Shown: positions 27,739 through 37,356, counted from the first letter of the stretch. The stretch: DNA of 64,000 bases from Clostridium sp. CX1 (GCF_025398335.1 NZ_JAODOO010000001.1:1-64000); one strand, 5' to 3'. The notes: generated by a model not told the origin, from the sequence alone. A program made the numbers and translations.

Positions 27739-28143
27739 ATGAATTTTAAATTTATTGAGGAAACACTGAAAGAAAAATATCCACATATCAATACAAGTGA
27801 CCATATGTGGAATGAATTGGTTAATGCTAGTATTGAGTGTGGTTGTGGATGGTATGACCTTATTATTGAATTAGTTGGAAAAATAGAAGAGATTTATAAA
27901 AAAAAGAACATAAGCATATCTGAATTCAAGATAGAGCGAATTAGAGAAAAGTATGGACAACTATACTTTGATGCAGAATCAAGAATAAAAGAAGTATACA
28001 TTATAATCTCAGAGTATGAGAATAAATCAAACACAGTTTGTGATGAATGCGGAAAAGTAGGCAAACTTTGTGAAAGAAATGGATGGCTGGAAACATTGTG
28101 TGAAAAGTGTGCACATGAGAATGGTTATAAAAAAATAGAATAA
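27739..28143 (+). CDS. Zinc-ribbon-containing hypothetical protein, 134 aa
   Basis: The N-terminal half is helical; IREKYGQLYFDAES lies in the middle. The C-terminus holds a treble Cys pattern (CDECGKVGKLCERNGW…LCEKC) that should bind one zinc ion. Proteins of this shape occur in phages and mobile elements, without known role. AAAGGTGGG lies 7 nt before the ATG at 27739. It is one of a run of small genes on the same strand. Confidence 0.6.
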   Translation: MNFKFIEETLKEKYPHINTSDHMWNELVNASIECGCGWYDLIIELVGKIEEIYKKKNISISEFKIERIREKYGQLYFDAESRIKEVYIIISEYENKSNTVCDECGKVGKLCERNGWLETLCEKCAHENGYKKIE

Positions 28144-28160
28144 ATGCGGATGTGAAGAAT

Positions 28161-28742
28161 ATGAAAAATGAAATAAGGTTTAGGTTATACCAAATTAATA
28201 AAGACCTTCCTATAGATATTATAGAAGGTCATTTATCTTTAGAAACTACAGAGGACATCGATCCGAAAATATATAGGCTTACATGGGAGAGCCTAGAAAA
28301 TTCAGATTTAGAAGCATTGTATAATAAATACAATACAGATAATCGTCCTAACAATTATGTGTGTAGAAGTATATCAACGTCAGATATAGTTGAGATTGAA
28401 GATGAGAATAATACTAGTATTTTTTATCTTTGTAGTAATTTTGGTTGGACAGAAATTGAATTTGATAAAAACCAAGTACCACCTGAGATGGGCTTTGACC
28501 AATGGTATATAAATACTGATATGGAAAGAAGAAAATCACTTCGTATGGAAATGGGAGCTAAAGCAGTTGTTCAAATAATGGTTCAACGACTCAAAAAGTC
28601 AAATAGGGCTGTTTTAAGTAAGTTTAAAAGCTCTAAAACCTATGAGAATTTATATGATGAAAAAACAAAATTATGGTCTAAAAGCCCTTATTATGTTGCA
28701 GATGTATTTGAAAAAGAAATTGAGGAAAAAGAAAATAATTAA
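28161..28742 (+). CDS. YodL-like domain protein
   Basis: A 193-residue protein resembling the YodL domain of Firmicute element proteins: RFRLYQINKDLP, YRLTWESLENSDLEALYNKYN, then RPNNYVCRSISTSDIVEIEDE and FYLCSNFGWTEIEF. The C-terminal helical part is extra. The function of YodL-like proteins is unknown; they are common in conjugative elements. The ATG at 28161 has only a weak ribosome site; a GTG at 28152 is an alternative. Confidence 0.65.
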   Translation: MKNEIRFRLYQINKDLPIDIIEGHLSLETTEDIDPKIYRLTWESLENSDLEALYNKYNTDNRPNNYVCRSISTSDIVEIEDENNTSIFYLCSNFGWTEIEFDKNQVPPEMGFDQWYINTDMERRKSLRMEMGAKAVVQIMVQRLKKSNRAVLSKFKSSKTYENLYDEKTKLWSKSPYYVADVFEKEIEEKENN

Positions 28743-28779
28743 AATTTTAGACAGTTTATTATAGGGAGAGTTGATTATA

Positions 28780-28953
28780 ATGGGTAATCAAGAAATAACG
28801 GAAATGATTCAAGACTTAGAGAGGAAAGAAGCAAACAAAGAGAAGCTGACAGTCTGCGAGTTAACAATACTTGATTTAAACAATGGAGCTAAGAAAGAAA
28901 ACAGGGAGTTAACAGATAGAGAAATTGAATTTATAAAGTTTTGGATGGAATGA
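28780..28953 (+). CDS. Small hypothetical protein, 57 aa
   Basis: A short charged helical protein (GNQEITEMIQDLERKEANKEKL…). AGGGAGAG lies 9 nt before the ATG at 28780, better than the ATG three codons upstream. It follows the YodL-like gene by 37 nt and probably shares its transcript. Confidence 0.5.
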   Translation: MGNQEITEMIQDLERKEANKEKLTVCELTILDLNNGAKKENRELTDREIEFIKFWME

Positions 28954-28969
28954 TGTTAGGGGTAGACTG

Positions 28970-29125
28970 ATGAAGATATTTTGTACTTCGGATATTCATG
29001 AAGCTTTTGGAGTTGAAAAATTGAATAAAACTATTGTAATAAATTGTGCGTGCATGAAAGGAAAAGTAAGAGGCATAATTTTTGAAACAGAGTCCAATTC
29101 ATATAAGGAAGTGCTTTTAAAATAA
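28970..29125 (+). CDS. Small hypothetical protein, 51 aa
   Basis: Begins MKIFCTSDIHEAFGVEKL and contains NCACMKGKVRG. AGGGGTAG lies 5-6 nt before the ATG. It follows the 57-aa gene by 16 nt and is the last of a run of six small genes on the same strand. Confidence 0.45.
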   Translation: MKIFCTSDIHEAFGVEKLNKTIVINCACMKGKVRGIIFETESNSYKEVLLK

Positions 29126-29833
29126 GAAAAGGAACTGATATAACTATTAATATACTAATTTATAAGAGAATATAAAGTTTATACCTATTTTAGTAAAAAT
29201 AATTTAGTTGAAGACAGTATAAATAAAAAAGCCAAGCATTTAAAATCACTTTGATAAACATAATAGTTTATTAAGGTGATTTTTTGTATATACAGCGATA
29301 TCAAAAGACAATACAGCTACTGGTGAATCAGCAATAATATAAATTTTAAAGTTGTTATGAGTAAATTATAAGCAGCTAATTTAATTAAAATATCTAATGA
29401 AAAGTTAGAGGGAGCATGAAGAGAAAAAGAGGATAACATCAAAGAAAAAATAACGATACAGTTGGTTAAATTTTTAATTTTAAAAATTGAATAGAAAATT
29501 GGTGTAAAGTTTTGGAAATTTATTAGATTTATAAGTTGTTAAAAATGGTTTTGGTAAAATAAGGTGAATGTTGGATTTTTAAGAATTGTAGATTTTCAAT
29601 GGCTTATTAATAAGAATTAGGTCACTGGGCAACAAGTATAGACTTATGAACATATTAGATTATCTAATTAACACAATTTGTTTAACTTGGTGGTATTAAG
29701 TGGTATAATTTGTTTATTACTTAATTTGGATATGTGAAACAATGCGACTTATGAAAGATGTAAAATAACTCAATAAATAGTAATTTGTAGAAGTGAATAC
29801 TTTGGAAAAAACTATGTGGGATATTGAGATAAA
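29126..29833. other. Intergenic region with a terminator
   Basis: After the terminator at 29242-29286 this is AT-rich sequence without a recognisable gene or repeat. Confidence 0.5.
29242..29286 (+). terminator. Terminator of the small-gene run
   Basis: AAATCACTTTGATAAAC pairs with GTTTATTAAGGTGATTT, with a 6-nt loop, followed by TTTTG. Confidence 0.85.
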
Positions 29834-30292
29834 ATGATGATACCATTTGATACATTGGCTGTATATCCATATGATGATGTAGATGAATATAATATTGAAC
29901 CGACTTTTGTGAAGATAATGGAACTTTTAAATGTGGAATTTAATGTATGTAGAATTATTGAAGCACTATATAGTTGTAGAAGTGATAAGAGTGCTATAGA
30001 AGTACATTATTTTTTAGATTCATTTAATGAATTTATTATACTTGATACATACATTGCCCCAACAGACCAATTAGATTTTATATATATTATGTTTAGTAGT
30101 GAAACTTATAAAGGCGGAGATTTGCGGAAATTAGCACATATATTTTATACAGATACATGTAAATATAACGTATATTATGAGGAAGGCTACAATGTCATCA
30201 AAAATAGTACAAAGATTGATATTACAAAACCAGATAAGATATATTCCAATGATATAATGAAAGGTAAAAAAATTAATCTTATTTCAAAATAA
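29834..30292 (+). CDS. Hypothetical protein, 152 aa
   Basis: No family was recognised. The protein is rich in Tyr, Asp and Ile (IPFDTLAVYPYDDVDEYNIEP…), with KGGDLRKLAHIFYTDTC in the middle. The ribosome site is weak (a GAG about 9 nt upstream). A codon-like base pattern over 150 codons supports it as real. Confidence 0.5.
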   Translation: MMIPFDTLAVYPYDDVDEYNIEPTFVKIMELLNVEFNVCRIIEALYSCRSDKSAIEVHYFLDSFNEFIILDTYIAPTDQLDFIYIMFSSETYKGGDLRKLAHIFYTDTCKYNVYYEEGYNVIKNSTKIDITKPDKIYSNDIMKGKKINLISK

Positions 30293-30315
30293 TAAAATAT
30301 TTAAAGAATATAATA

Positions 30316-30489
30316 ATGAAGTATAAATTTATTATAAATACACCTATTAGTATAACAGCAGAGAATAGAACTAAGATTAAAAACTTAATTAAGAGCTTAG
30401 AAGCTATTAATGCTATAGATGAATATATTGCAAAACTTATTATAGCTGAAGTTGAATGTTTAGATTATTTAGAGAAACATGGATTATAA
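30316..30489 (+). CDS. Small hypothetical protein, 57 aa
   Basis: Reads MKYKFIINTPISITAENRTK and ends AEVECLDYLEKHGL. It is short and helical with no recognised family. It lies 23 nt after the 152-aa gene. The ribosome site is poor, so translation may be coupled. Confidence 0.4.
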   Translation: MKYKFIINTPISITAENRTKIKNLIKSLEAINAIDEYIAKLIIAEVECLDYLEKHGL

Positions 30490-30524
30490 TTGTAAGTAAG
30501 AAGTTTTTAGGTGTCATTATCTAA

Positions 30525-30930
30525 TGAAGCAATGGACTAGCTTCTCCTCTTCCTTCCCTCAGAAGAAAAGCTGGTCCATTGGCATTTATTTATTATGGCT
30601 ACTTCGCTCAAACCAGAAAGTGTTTCTCTGGGGATATCAATAGTGTCTCCTTTACAGTCGAAAGAAAATTTGTGCAGCCATAATAAGCTTGTCTAAACTC
30701 GCCCAATCTATTGTTTAGCAAAATAAACAAGCGTTCAGAGAAGTGCCCTTAGGTCCTGCTGAGGCATTACTTTGTGGTCACTTAACGAAGCAAGTTTTTA
30801 ATAATTAGTTACTTTTAGTTCCGTTCCGGCACAAGGGTGGACATGCTTTTAACTCTTGGTTTCTAGTACAAGCAATAAAGTGACTTGTCCTTATAACCTA
30901 GGTTACAAGGCAAGTCCACCCTTTCCGGTT
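30525..30930. ncRNA. Candidate large structured non-coding RNA
   Basis: About 400 nt of visibly higher GC than its surroundings, with no open frame and many strong helices. AATGGACTAGCTT (30531-30543) pairs with AAGCTGGTCCATT (30568-30580). TATTATGGCT (30591-30600) pairs perfectly with AGCCATAATA (30676-30685) and encloses smaller hairpins. GCTTGT plus CTAAAC (30687-30698) pair with GTTTAG (30713-30718) and ACAAGC (30727-30732). TGCC/GGCA lies at 30744-30766. AAGGGTGGAC (30833-30842) pairs with GTCCACCCTT (30914-30923), enclosing CCTTATAACC/GGTTACAAGG (30889-30910). The strand is undecided. It shows no T-box, tmRNA, RNase P or group II domain V hallmark. It lies just upstream of a CWB2 gene. 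Confidence 0.55.
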
Positions 30931-31109
30931 TATGTGTTATTTTATTAGCATACAAGTTTCTTTACTGGTATATGTAAAAGCAGTTTTAAAAAATAAATTG
31001 TTTTTATTTGTAAACAAAAATACTAATATAGCTTAATATGGTATAATTAAACAAGGAACATTTTAACACATTTAATATAACTTTTAAATCTACAATACAG
31101 GAGGGAAAC

Positions 31110-32906
31110 ATGAATAAACTAATTTTAAAATTTGCTACAGTTCTAGTAGTTTCTATTATGTGTCTGACAAACTTAAGCAATGTAAAAGCTGATAACTCAT
31201 CATCTACAACATCCACTAACACTTCTGTTATAAAAAAAATAACAGGATCAAATAGCTTTGATACTTCAATATCAGTAAGTAAATCAGGTTGGGATAAGTC
31301 TGATAGTGTAATTATTGCAAGTCCAGCTGATTTCCCAGACTCACTAAGCGGAACTATTCTCGGTATTCAACTTAATGCTCCTATACTATTTTCTAGTGCT
31401 GATAATTTAACATTCACACTTCCAAATGGTAACACATATGATGGTGCGTTACTTTCTGAAATAAAAAGATTAGGTGCTAAAACTGTTTATATACTAGGTG
31501 GAGAAAGTTCAATCTCTTCTTTGATAGAGAATACTATTAAGAGTCGAGGATATCAGACTGTAAGATTAAGTGGTGATGATAGGTTTAAAACAGCAATTGC
31601 TGTAGGACAAGAAGTAGTTAAAAAGAGTAAATCTGATACTGCATTTATATGTAATGCTTATGGATTTGCAGATGCTTTGGCAGGCTCAACCTTTGCTGGA
31701 AAGTCAGGAAGTCCAATATTATTGACAGATAAAGCAACCTTAAATAAAGAAAGTAAGAAAGCTTTAACCGACTGGAATATTAAAAAAATATATATATTAG
31801 GTGGCCAAGGGGTAGTATCTTCTAATGTAGAAAATGAGCTTTCTACTATAGGCATAAGCATAAATAGAATTGGTGGTGCAGATAGATATGATACAGCAAA
31901 AGCAATAATTAATAATTTCAACAGTTCACCACAATCTCTTACTGTAGCCACGGGGAAAGATTATCATAATGCTCTTGTAGCTTCTGTATATGCTAGTAAA
32001 GAAAATGCTCCACTAATGTTATTTGATAATGATTGCAACTCAACAATAAAGGGATTCTTAAAGAATAAAAGCTTGATAGCAGTTGGAAATGAAGATATTG
32101 ACTTAAATAACTATGATTTCTCTGACTTACCTGATATAGAAGTACCAAACGCTCATGAAGTGACTTACGATAAGAGAAGTGAAGCTTTTAATAAAGGCTC
32201 AGCTTTATTTAACTATGATATGTACTCAGACCAGCAAAAATATGGTGGACAAACTTCTATGGCATATTGGGATTTAACTTCTGGAGAATTTTCTGGAATA
32301 GATATTGATAAACCAGTATCAATGTGGTCAGAGCCAGTATTAATATTAGATTTATTCATCTATGACCAAAGAAGCAAAGGTCAAATAGACGGGAATGAAA
32401 AGTTATTCTATAAGAGAGACACTAATGGTACAAAACTATTTAAGACTGTAGCTGAATTACAGAGATTAGCTACACTTAATGATGATGAAACTGCTTATAC
32501 TGTACTTGCAAATACATATAATACTCAGGCTGCAGCTAATTTTGAAAAGAGTATAGTAGGCAATGTTAGCAATAACGGATATACACCAAGACAGATGCTA
32601 TTAATAGCAAGACGTGTATATGCTTTCATAAACACTAATACAGACCTTGCAAAAGAATTTAAATCAATCCTTCAAGACGAAACTACTGGCGATATTGTTA
32701 GTAAAGCTAAGTTTTCAGCAGGGACAAAAGTTATACACAGAGCGTACGACAGTCAGGCAGGAGCTGTTACAGGTGATTGTATGATAGTTCTAGGAGATAA
32801 GCCGTTCATAATGTTTATACAGTATGAATCAGTTTATACTACAGTTAATAATAGTTGGTTAGCAGGATATGTAAATAAAGTTTACAATCACGTTAACGGA
32901 AAATAA
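31110..32906 (+). CDS. Secreted CWB2 cell-wall protein with unique C-terminal domain
   Basis: A 598-residue surface protein with a signal peptide (MNKLILKFATVLVVSIMCLTNL…VKA). Three CWB2 repeats follow, at KITGSNSFDTSISVSKSGW, RLSGDDRFKTAIAVG and RIGGADRYDTAKAI, then a ~240-residue C-terminal domain of unknown type (YDMYSDQQKYGGQTSMAYWDLTSG…). That domain probably holds the biological activity; no catalytic motif was recognised. AGGAGGG precedes the ATG. It is followed by its own terminator. Confidence 0.85.
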   Translation: MNKLILKFATVLVVSIMCLTNLSNVKADNSSSTTSTNTSVIKKITGSNSFDTSISVSKSGWDKSDSVIIASPADFPDSLSGTILGIQLNAPILFSSADNLTFTLPNGNTYDGALLSEIKRLGAKTVYILGGESSISSLIENTIKSRGYQTVRLSGDDRFKTAIAVGQEVVKKSKSDTAFICNAYGFADALAGSTFAGKSGSPILLTDKATLNKESKKALTDWNIKKIYILGGQGVVSSNVENELSTIGISINRIGGADRYDTAKAIINNFNSSPQSLTVATGKDYHNALVASVYASKENAPLMLFDNDCNSTIKGFLKNKSLIAVGNEDIDLNNYDFSDLPDIEVPNAHEVTYDKRSEAFNKGSALFNYDMYSDQQKYGGQTSMAYWDLTSGEFSGIDIDKPVSMWSEPVLILDLFIYDQRSKGQIDGNEKLFYKRDTNGTKLFKTVAELQRLATLNDDETAYTVLANTYNTQAAANFEKSIVGNVSNNGYTPRQMLLIARRVYAFINTNTDLAKEFKSILQDETTGDIVSKAKFSAGTKVIHRAYDSQAGAVTGDCMIVLGDKPFIMFIQYESVYTTVNNSWLAGYVNKVYNHVNGK

Positions 32907-32912
32907 TAAAAT

Positions 32913-32953
32913 AAAAGGAGATAGCTGTTGTTTTCGGTTATCTCCTTTTATTT
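32913..32953 (+). terminator. Terminator of the CWB2 gene
   Basis: AAAAGGAGATA pairs perfectly with TATCTCCTTTT, then ATTTTAC. Confidence 0.9.
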
Positions 32954-33155
32954 TACTGTTGAGCAGAGTATATTAATTCAACTTTAAGCTGGATAAATAT
33001 ATTTTGTGCTGACAAATATAATAACTCTGATATTTATTACATACTAAAGGTACCTCGTATTGATTAGCCATATTTCATTTTGTGAAAATAAAGGGACTTT
33101 TACAATTATGTAGAATTAATAACATAAATAAACTATGAAAAGAGGTAAATAAAAA

Positions 33156-33620
33156 ATGGGTAAGTGTAGTTTTTATGATAGCAGTAAATTAATATGTAAT
33201 AATCCCAAGAATCCTGAAGGAATAGCTAGTAAAACTGGTGTTAGTTCAAGTGTATGTGGTTCTCACGCTGAAAAATGTATGTTGAATGGAAGTAAACCTT
33301 CTGGAAAGTGTAGTTTTTATAATAGTAATAAATTAATATGTAATAATCCTAAGAATCCTGAAGGAATAGGTAGCAAAACTGGTGTTAGTTCAAGTGTATG
33401 TGGTTCTCACGCTGAAAAATGTATGTTAAATGGAGGTAAACCTTCTGGAAAGTGTAGTTTTTATAATAGTAATAAATTAATATGTAATAATCCTAAGAAT
33501 CCTGCTGGCATAGGTACTAAAAGCGGTGTTAGTTCAAGTATATGTGGCTCTCACGCTGAAAAGTGCGATATACATAAGATAAAATCAAAAACATTAAAAA
33601 TAACATTCGAGATTGAGTAA
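33156..33620 (+). CDS. Protein of three tandem 48-residue Cys repeats
   Basis: Residues 2-49, 50-97 and 98 to about 137 are near-identical copies of one unit starting GKCSFY and containing LICNNPKNP and VCGSHAEKC. Each unit has four Cys (4, 14, 34, 41 in the first), spaced C-x9-C-x19-C-x6-C, suited to one zinc ion or two disulfides. No signal peptide is present. The DNA repeats at 144 bp with few differences, a recent amplification. A basic C-terminal tail follows. AAGAGG precedes the ATG. No family was recognised. Confidence 0.65.
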   Translation: MGKCSFYDSSKLICNNPKNPEGIASKTGVSSSVCGSHAEKCMLNGSKPSGKCSFYNSNKLICNNPKNPEGIGSKTGVSSSVCGSHAEKCMLNGGKPSGKCSFYNSNKLICNNPKNPAGIGTKSGVSSSICGSHAEKCDIHKIKSKTLKITFEIE

Positions 33621-33632
33621 TTAATTCATATG

Positions 33633-33660
33633 GGTACTGATTTTATTTCAGTATCCTTTA
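33633..33660 (+). terminator. Terminator-like hairpin
   Basis: GGTACTGA pairs with TCAGTATCC (one bulge), followed by TTTATTC. It lies just after the Cys-repeat gene. Confidence 0.6.
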
Positions 33661-33845
33661 TTCATTATATTAAACATATATAACTTTTGATGATAGCTAA
33701 TATTTAAACGTAAAAAGAAAGCTATTTTTATTATATTGGTATTTATTTCGATTTAAGGTTGAGTATCATAAATTAGAATTTGTTAGTGAGGAAAACTTCA
33801 GTGAATAATAATACCTCTGGTATGAGAGAGGTTTAAGGAGGATAT

Positions 33846-34703
33846 ATGGAAGAGAAAGAAATAGATGATAAACTTTACCGGGTTGTTCATAAAAAGGGCA
33901 AACATTTGGTTAATTCGAAGAAAAAAGATGGAACCCTTAGTGGCCTTCAATTTGACGATGTTAACAATTCGATGAGCGGACCAATTGAGTTGATTGAGGT
34001 AGACGAAGAGGAATTACAGAGTACAGTAGTAATTCAAGAAAGGCCTACTTTTGGTCAAATGCTTATTGAAGAAGTTGTAGTGCCAGGAATCAGCGAAGCG
34101 GTCCAAAAAGGGCTAAATATCGGATTCAATTATTTTGAAAGATGGCTTGAAGAAAACGCTATTCCTAAAACAAAGAAAAAGGTAAAGGAATTTAGTGAAA
34201 ATGCAAAGATCGTAATGAGTGGAGTGAGGGATGGCCTTGCAGGTAAAGAAACAAAAGCAGCTCGATTAATAAGGGAAGCTGAAGACCGGAAAGCAAACGG
34301 CACACAGATTGTTATAACAGAGAATGTGTCGGTTGAAACTGCGAAGGAAGAAAGACATAACTCAAAAGATTATAAAGAGGCCAGAAGCGTAGAAGAAGTT
34401 CAGGCGCTTATCAATGCTATGAGAAATAGTGCTATAACATTAGCAACATGTATAAGGATACTCTCAAATACAGTTGTGAAAGACAAAGGAGGAAGTCCAG
34501 AATTACGTCTTGAAATGCAAAAAGAACTTGAAAGCCTTACAACGCAAGAAATGATGGGACAAATTAATCAATTACTGGAAGATAAAAATAGAAACTTGCT
34601 TGATCAAAGCTCTTTGATGATGCTTGCTGCTTTCAGGGATGGGAACTTTATTGTAGACGGTGAACCTGTTCCTATAAAATATTTTTTTAAAAAATTTGAA
34701 TAA
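33846..34703 (+). CDS. Hypothetical protein, 285 aa, of different base composition
   Basis: No family was recognised. The N-terminal ~50 residues look like a small basic beta domain (LYRVVHKKGKHLVNSKKKDG). The rest is helical, with an amphipathic central part and a conserved-looking SVEEVQALINAMRNSAITLATCIRIL. Codon use is richer in G and C (CGG, GGC, GCG) than its neighbours, pointing to transfer from another host. AAGGAGG lies 6 nt before the ATG. It stands alone in this GC-poor stretch. Confidence 0.6.
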   Translation: MEEKEIDDKLYRVVHKKGKHLVNSKKKDGTLSGLQFDDVNNSMSGPIELIEVDEEELQSTVVIQERPTFGQMLIEEVVVPGISEAVQKGLNIGFNYFERWLEENAIPKTKKKVKEFSENAKIVMSGVRDGLAGKETKAARLIREAEDRKANGTQIVITENVSVETAKEERHNSKDYKEARSVEEVQALINAMRNSAITLATCIRILSNTVVKDKGGSPELRLEMQKELESLTTQEMMGQINQLLEDKNRNLLDQSSLMMLAAFRDGNFIVDGEPVPIKYFFKKFE

Positions 34704-34997
34704 TGTTTGAATGAAAAAGAAAAAGTAGGTATATTAAGACAATAGTAAAATTATTCTGTTCAAATTTATTGGTGACTTATATTTCTATTTAGACGATTAA
34801 TTCTTCAAATTCCAATTTGTAGAGTTGAGATAACATAATTTTAGATTCAGTTCTGTCAGAACTTTCTTGATGAGCGTTACAAGTGTAATTAAATGCATCA
34901 CAGTATTTTGAGATACAGTAACAAGGTCTTTTTTATTTCATAATAAATCCACTGATAAGAGAAACTATTGGTAGAACATTCTTTGGAGGTGGTTTTT

Positions 34998-35462
34998 TTG
35001 AAGAAAATTGTGTTTGTAATAAGCCTTTTAACAGTAATAACATCTTTCACATTTCCATGCCATGCTCATGAAGCAATTATAAAACAACCAAGTAAAATTG
35101 AATCAACAAAACCAATAGAGAACTCAAAGGAAATTATTTATAGAGATGTGATTACTTCACTACTTGTACCATATATACAAAAAGAAATAAATAATTATTA
35201 TAAAGAATATTTAACAGAATCTCCAATGATTTTTGCGTATAGTATTGATATAGTAAGTGCTAAAAGAAAAGGAGGTTCTGGTTACTTAATCGAATTAGAA
35301 GTTATAGCACATCCATACGTTGGAGCACATAATACTGTTGGAGATGAAAGGATATTAATTGAAACGGGAGGGCTTGGTTCGGTTGAGATTAAGAAATTTG
35401 AACACATTAAAAGTTATCCACTGCCATCGCACTTGCAACACATAATAAAGAAACCATATTAG
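34998..35462 (+). CDS. DUF3888 secreted protein
   Basis: A 154-residue exported protein. The signal peptide (KKIVFVISLLTVITSFTF…CHA) precedes a DUF3888 domain with VITSLLVPYIQKEINNYYKEYL, YSIDIVSAKRK and the highly typical VIAHPYVGAHNTVGDERILI. The family occurs mostly in spore-forming Firmicutes and has no known function. GGAGGTGG ends 6 nt before TTG at 34998, so that start was chosen rather than codons further upstream that precede the signal peptide. Confidence 0.8.
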   Translation: MKKIVFVISLLTVITSFTFPCHAHEAIIKQPSKIESTKPIENSKEIIYRDVITSLLVPYIQKEINNYYKEYLTESPMIFAYSIDIVSAKRKGGSGYLIELEVIAHPYVGAHNTVGDERILIETGGLGSVEIKKFEHIKSYPLPSHLQHIIKKPY

Positions 35463-35535
35463 GTACATTTATTTAACAACAACTTTAATACGTAATATTC
35501 TTATAATCTTCATCTACTACTAATGAAATAAGAAT

Positions 35536-35578
35536 AGACTATATTATGGAAGTTACATCCGTAATGTAGTCTGTTTTC
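35536..35578 (+). terminator. Terminator of the DUF3888 gene
   Basis: AGACTATATTA pairs with TAATGTAGTCT (one G-T pair), then GTTTTC. Confidence 0.75.
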
Positions 35579-35827
35579 ATGTCGGCTATATAACTAAAAA
35601 AGACTAATATAAATTTAAATATACTTTATATATGAAATAAGTGAATGAAATTTCAATAAAAGCTTTTATTAAGAAAATAGAAGTTTAAGTTATTCGTTAT
35701 TCGAGGCTTTGGAAGTTAAATGTTTTAATGAAAAAGTAAAAATTAGATTTTGTAAGTTTTAACTATGCAATATAATAGGCTTCTAAAGTTTGAAAAATTG
35801 GAAAGTAAGTTAAATATCATTAATAGT

Positions 35828-35868
35828 AAGAATGTGCTTTTATTGAGTATATAAGCATGTTCTTTTAT
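35828..35868 (+). terminator. Isolated terminator-like hairpin
   Basis: AAGAATGTGCTT pairs with AAGCATGTTCTT, followed by TTATTTTTTC. No gene was seen immediately before it, so it may mark a deleted gene or a short RNA. Confidence 0.6.
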
Positions 35869-36687
35869 TTTTTCTAGAAATAAGGTTTTTTATAATAGTA
35901 GGTTTTTTAGCAGGCAGCCAATGAGCTAGTTTGAAAAATGATGGATATTTATATTTTATAAAATCAAATTAATTTATAGATGCGTTGTAGTGGCTAGTAT
36001 AGATAGGTATAAGCATTTTAATTATTTTGTAATTATAGCTTAGTTGAATATTTTATTTAGATTTTAATGAACTTTCTTTTGTCTAGTTATATAGATAGGT
36101 TAAACCTTAGTTTGTTATAGATTGCGAAAATAATTAATTTTATATTTAAAAATGATGACTTTCATTAGGCAAGTTATGAGAATAGAAATCTTCTTTATAA
36201 CTAACCTTACATGGATGTTGTAATTACTCTAGGAAATTAACAAATTTGAACATTTAATAATTGACTTTTTGTTCAATTGGATTGAATGTCTAATAATTTT
36301 AGAATTTCATCCATTAAAATTAAATGTTGCATTCTGAAATAAATTCATAAGAAAAATTTACATTTACTTTGGTTTATTTGATTGAAGTACATTGTAGAGA
36401 TTGTTTAAATTCTTAAAAAAGAGCATGAAGTTTATATAAATATAAGTAAAGAAAAAATACTTAAAGAGCTAATTCTTGATTTTAAGATTTTAAGTGTAGT
36501 TTTTTGTAATTTGAGTGAAAAAAAAAGAGGTTTTAGAAAAATAAAATATATCATAAAACCTGTGGAAAAGAAATTTAGGTAAAAAATATTAAAAATTGAA
36601 TGAAAATAAAAAACAAGGCATTTAAAATTTTGGTTAGGTATTAATTGAATACATTTACTAATTAAAAATAAGGATGGAGGTATAAAC

Positions 36688-37356
36688 ATGAGAGAGATAA
36701 TGAAAAGAACAAAAGAAATTTATCAAAGTTACGTGGATCCTAAAGGTAACTTTTATGAAAGACCATTTGGTATTCTTGAAAAAATAACTTTGGCTAAAAA
36801 ACAAGATGATTTTTTAAGGAGATATATTTATGCCATTATAAATACAAGACTAACATCAAAAGCTACAAAAATTTATATAAGGAATACTGGAGCGTCTGTT
36901 GCTGCTGCAATAAAAAATTATAATAAGAATCTAAAGGAAAGTGAAAGGCTCAATATAAAATCCTGTCAGTCAAGTATTGATTATGACACAGGAAAACTAC
37001 TCAAATACTTTCCAGATGAAATGCTTACAGAAATAATATTTTACAATTGTGACTTAACAAGATATGAAAAACAATTAAACTTAGCTCTAGCTAGATATGG
37101 TAAAGAAAATAAGCTGCTAACAGATAATTTGATATTAAAAATACACTGTAATGATGTTAAAGACAGTTGCACTGATGAAGAGTTCAGTGAATTAATGTCC
37201 ATAATTGCTCCATACTTTAAAAAGAGTATACAATACGTAGAGGATAGACTTCCAGAGTCAGTAGGCTACTTACTATATTTGATGAGCACTCCAAGTGCAA
37301 ATTTGAACTTTGAAGATAAGCAAAGATATAGGATTCTTCAAGGATTGATAGAATAA
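36688..37356 (+). CDS. Hypothetical protein, 222 aa
   Basis: No family was recognised. The protein is basic and helical, with NTGASVAAAIKNYNKNLKESERL and a C-terminal segment (LPESVGYLLYLMS). GGATGGAGG lies 9 nt before the ATG. A terminator follows. It lies between the long AT-rich stretch and the recombinase genes. Confidence 0.55.
   Translation: MREIMKRTKEIYQSYVDPKGNFYERPFGILEKITLAKKQDDFLRRYIYAIINTRLTSKATKIYIRNTGASVAAAIKNYNKNLKESERLNIKSCQSSIDYDTGKLLKYFPDEMLTEIIFYNCDLTRYEKQLNLALARYGKENKLLTDNLILKIHCNDVKDSCTDEEFSELMSIIAPYFKKSIQYVEDRLPESVGYLLYLMSTPSANLNFEDKQRYRILQGLIE

Larger units (their letters stand above)
35463..36687. other. 1.2-kb AT-rich non-coding stretch
   Basis: Holds the terminator of the DUF3888 gene and a second terminator-like hairpin (AAGAATGTGCTT / AAGCATGTTCTT then T-rich) at 35828-35868. 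From about 35870 to 36670 it is unusually A+T-rich with stops in all frames and no repeat I could support. Confidence 0.5.

Noticed and set aside
30525-30930. T-box, RNase P, tmRNA or group II intron
   Set aside because: No specifier/antiterminator, no conserved P4 or tag frame, and no domain V sequence was seen.
31658-31951. 97-codon antisense frame in the CWB2 gene
   Set aside because: Shadow of the repeated CWB2 codons; no ribosome site.
36432-36689. 85-codon antisense frame in the AT-rich gap
   Set aside because: Phe/Leu/Ile-rich low-complexity translation of A-rich DNA without a ribosome site.
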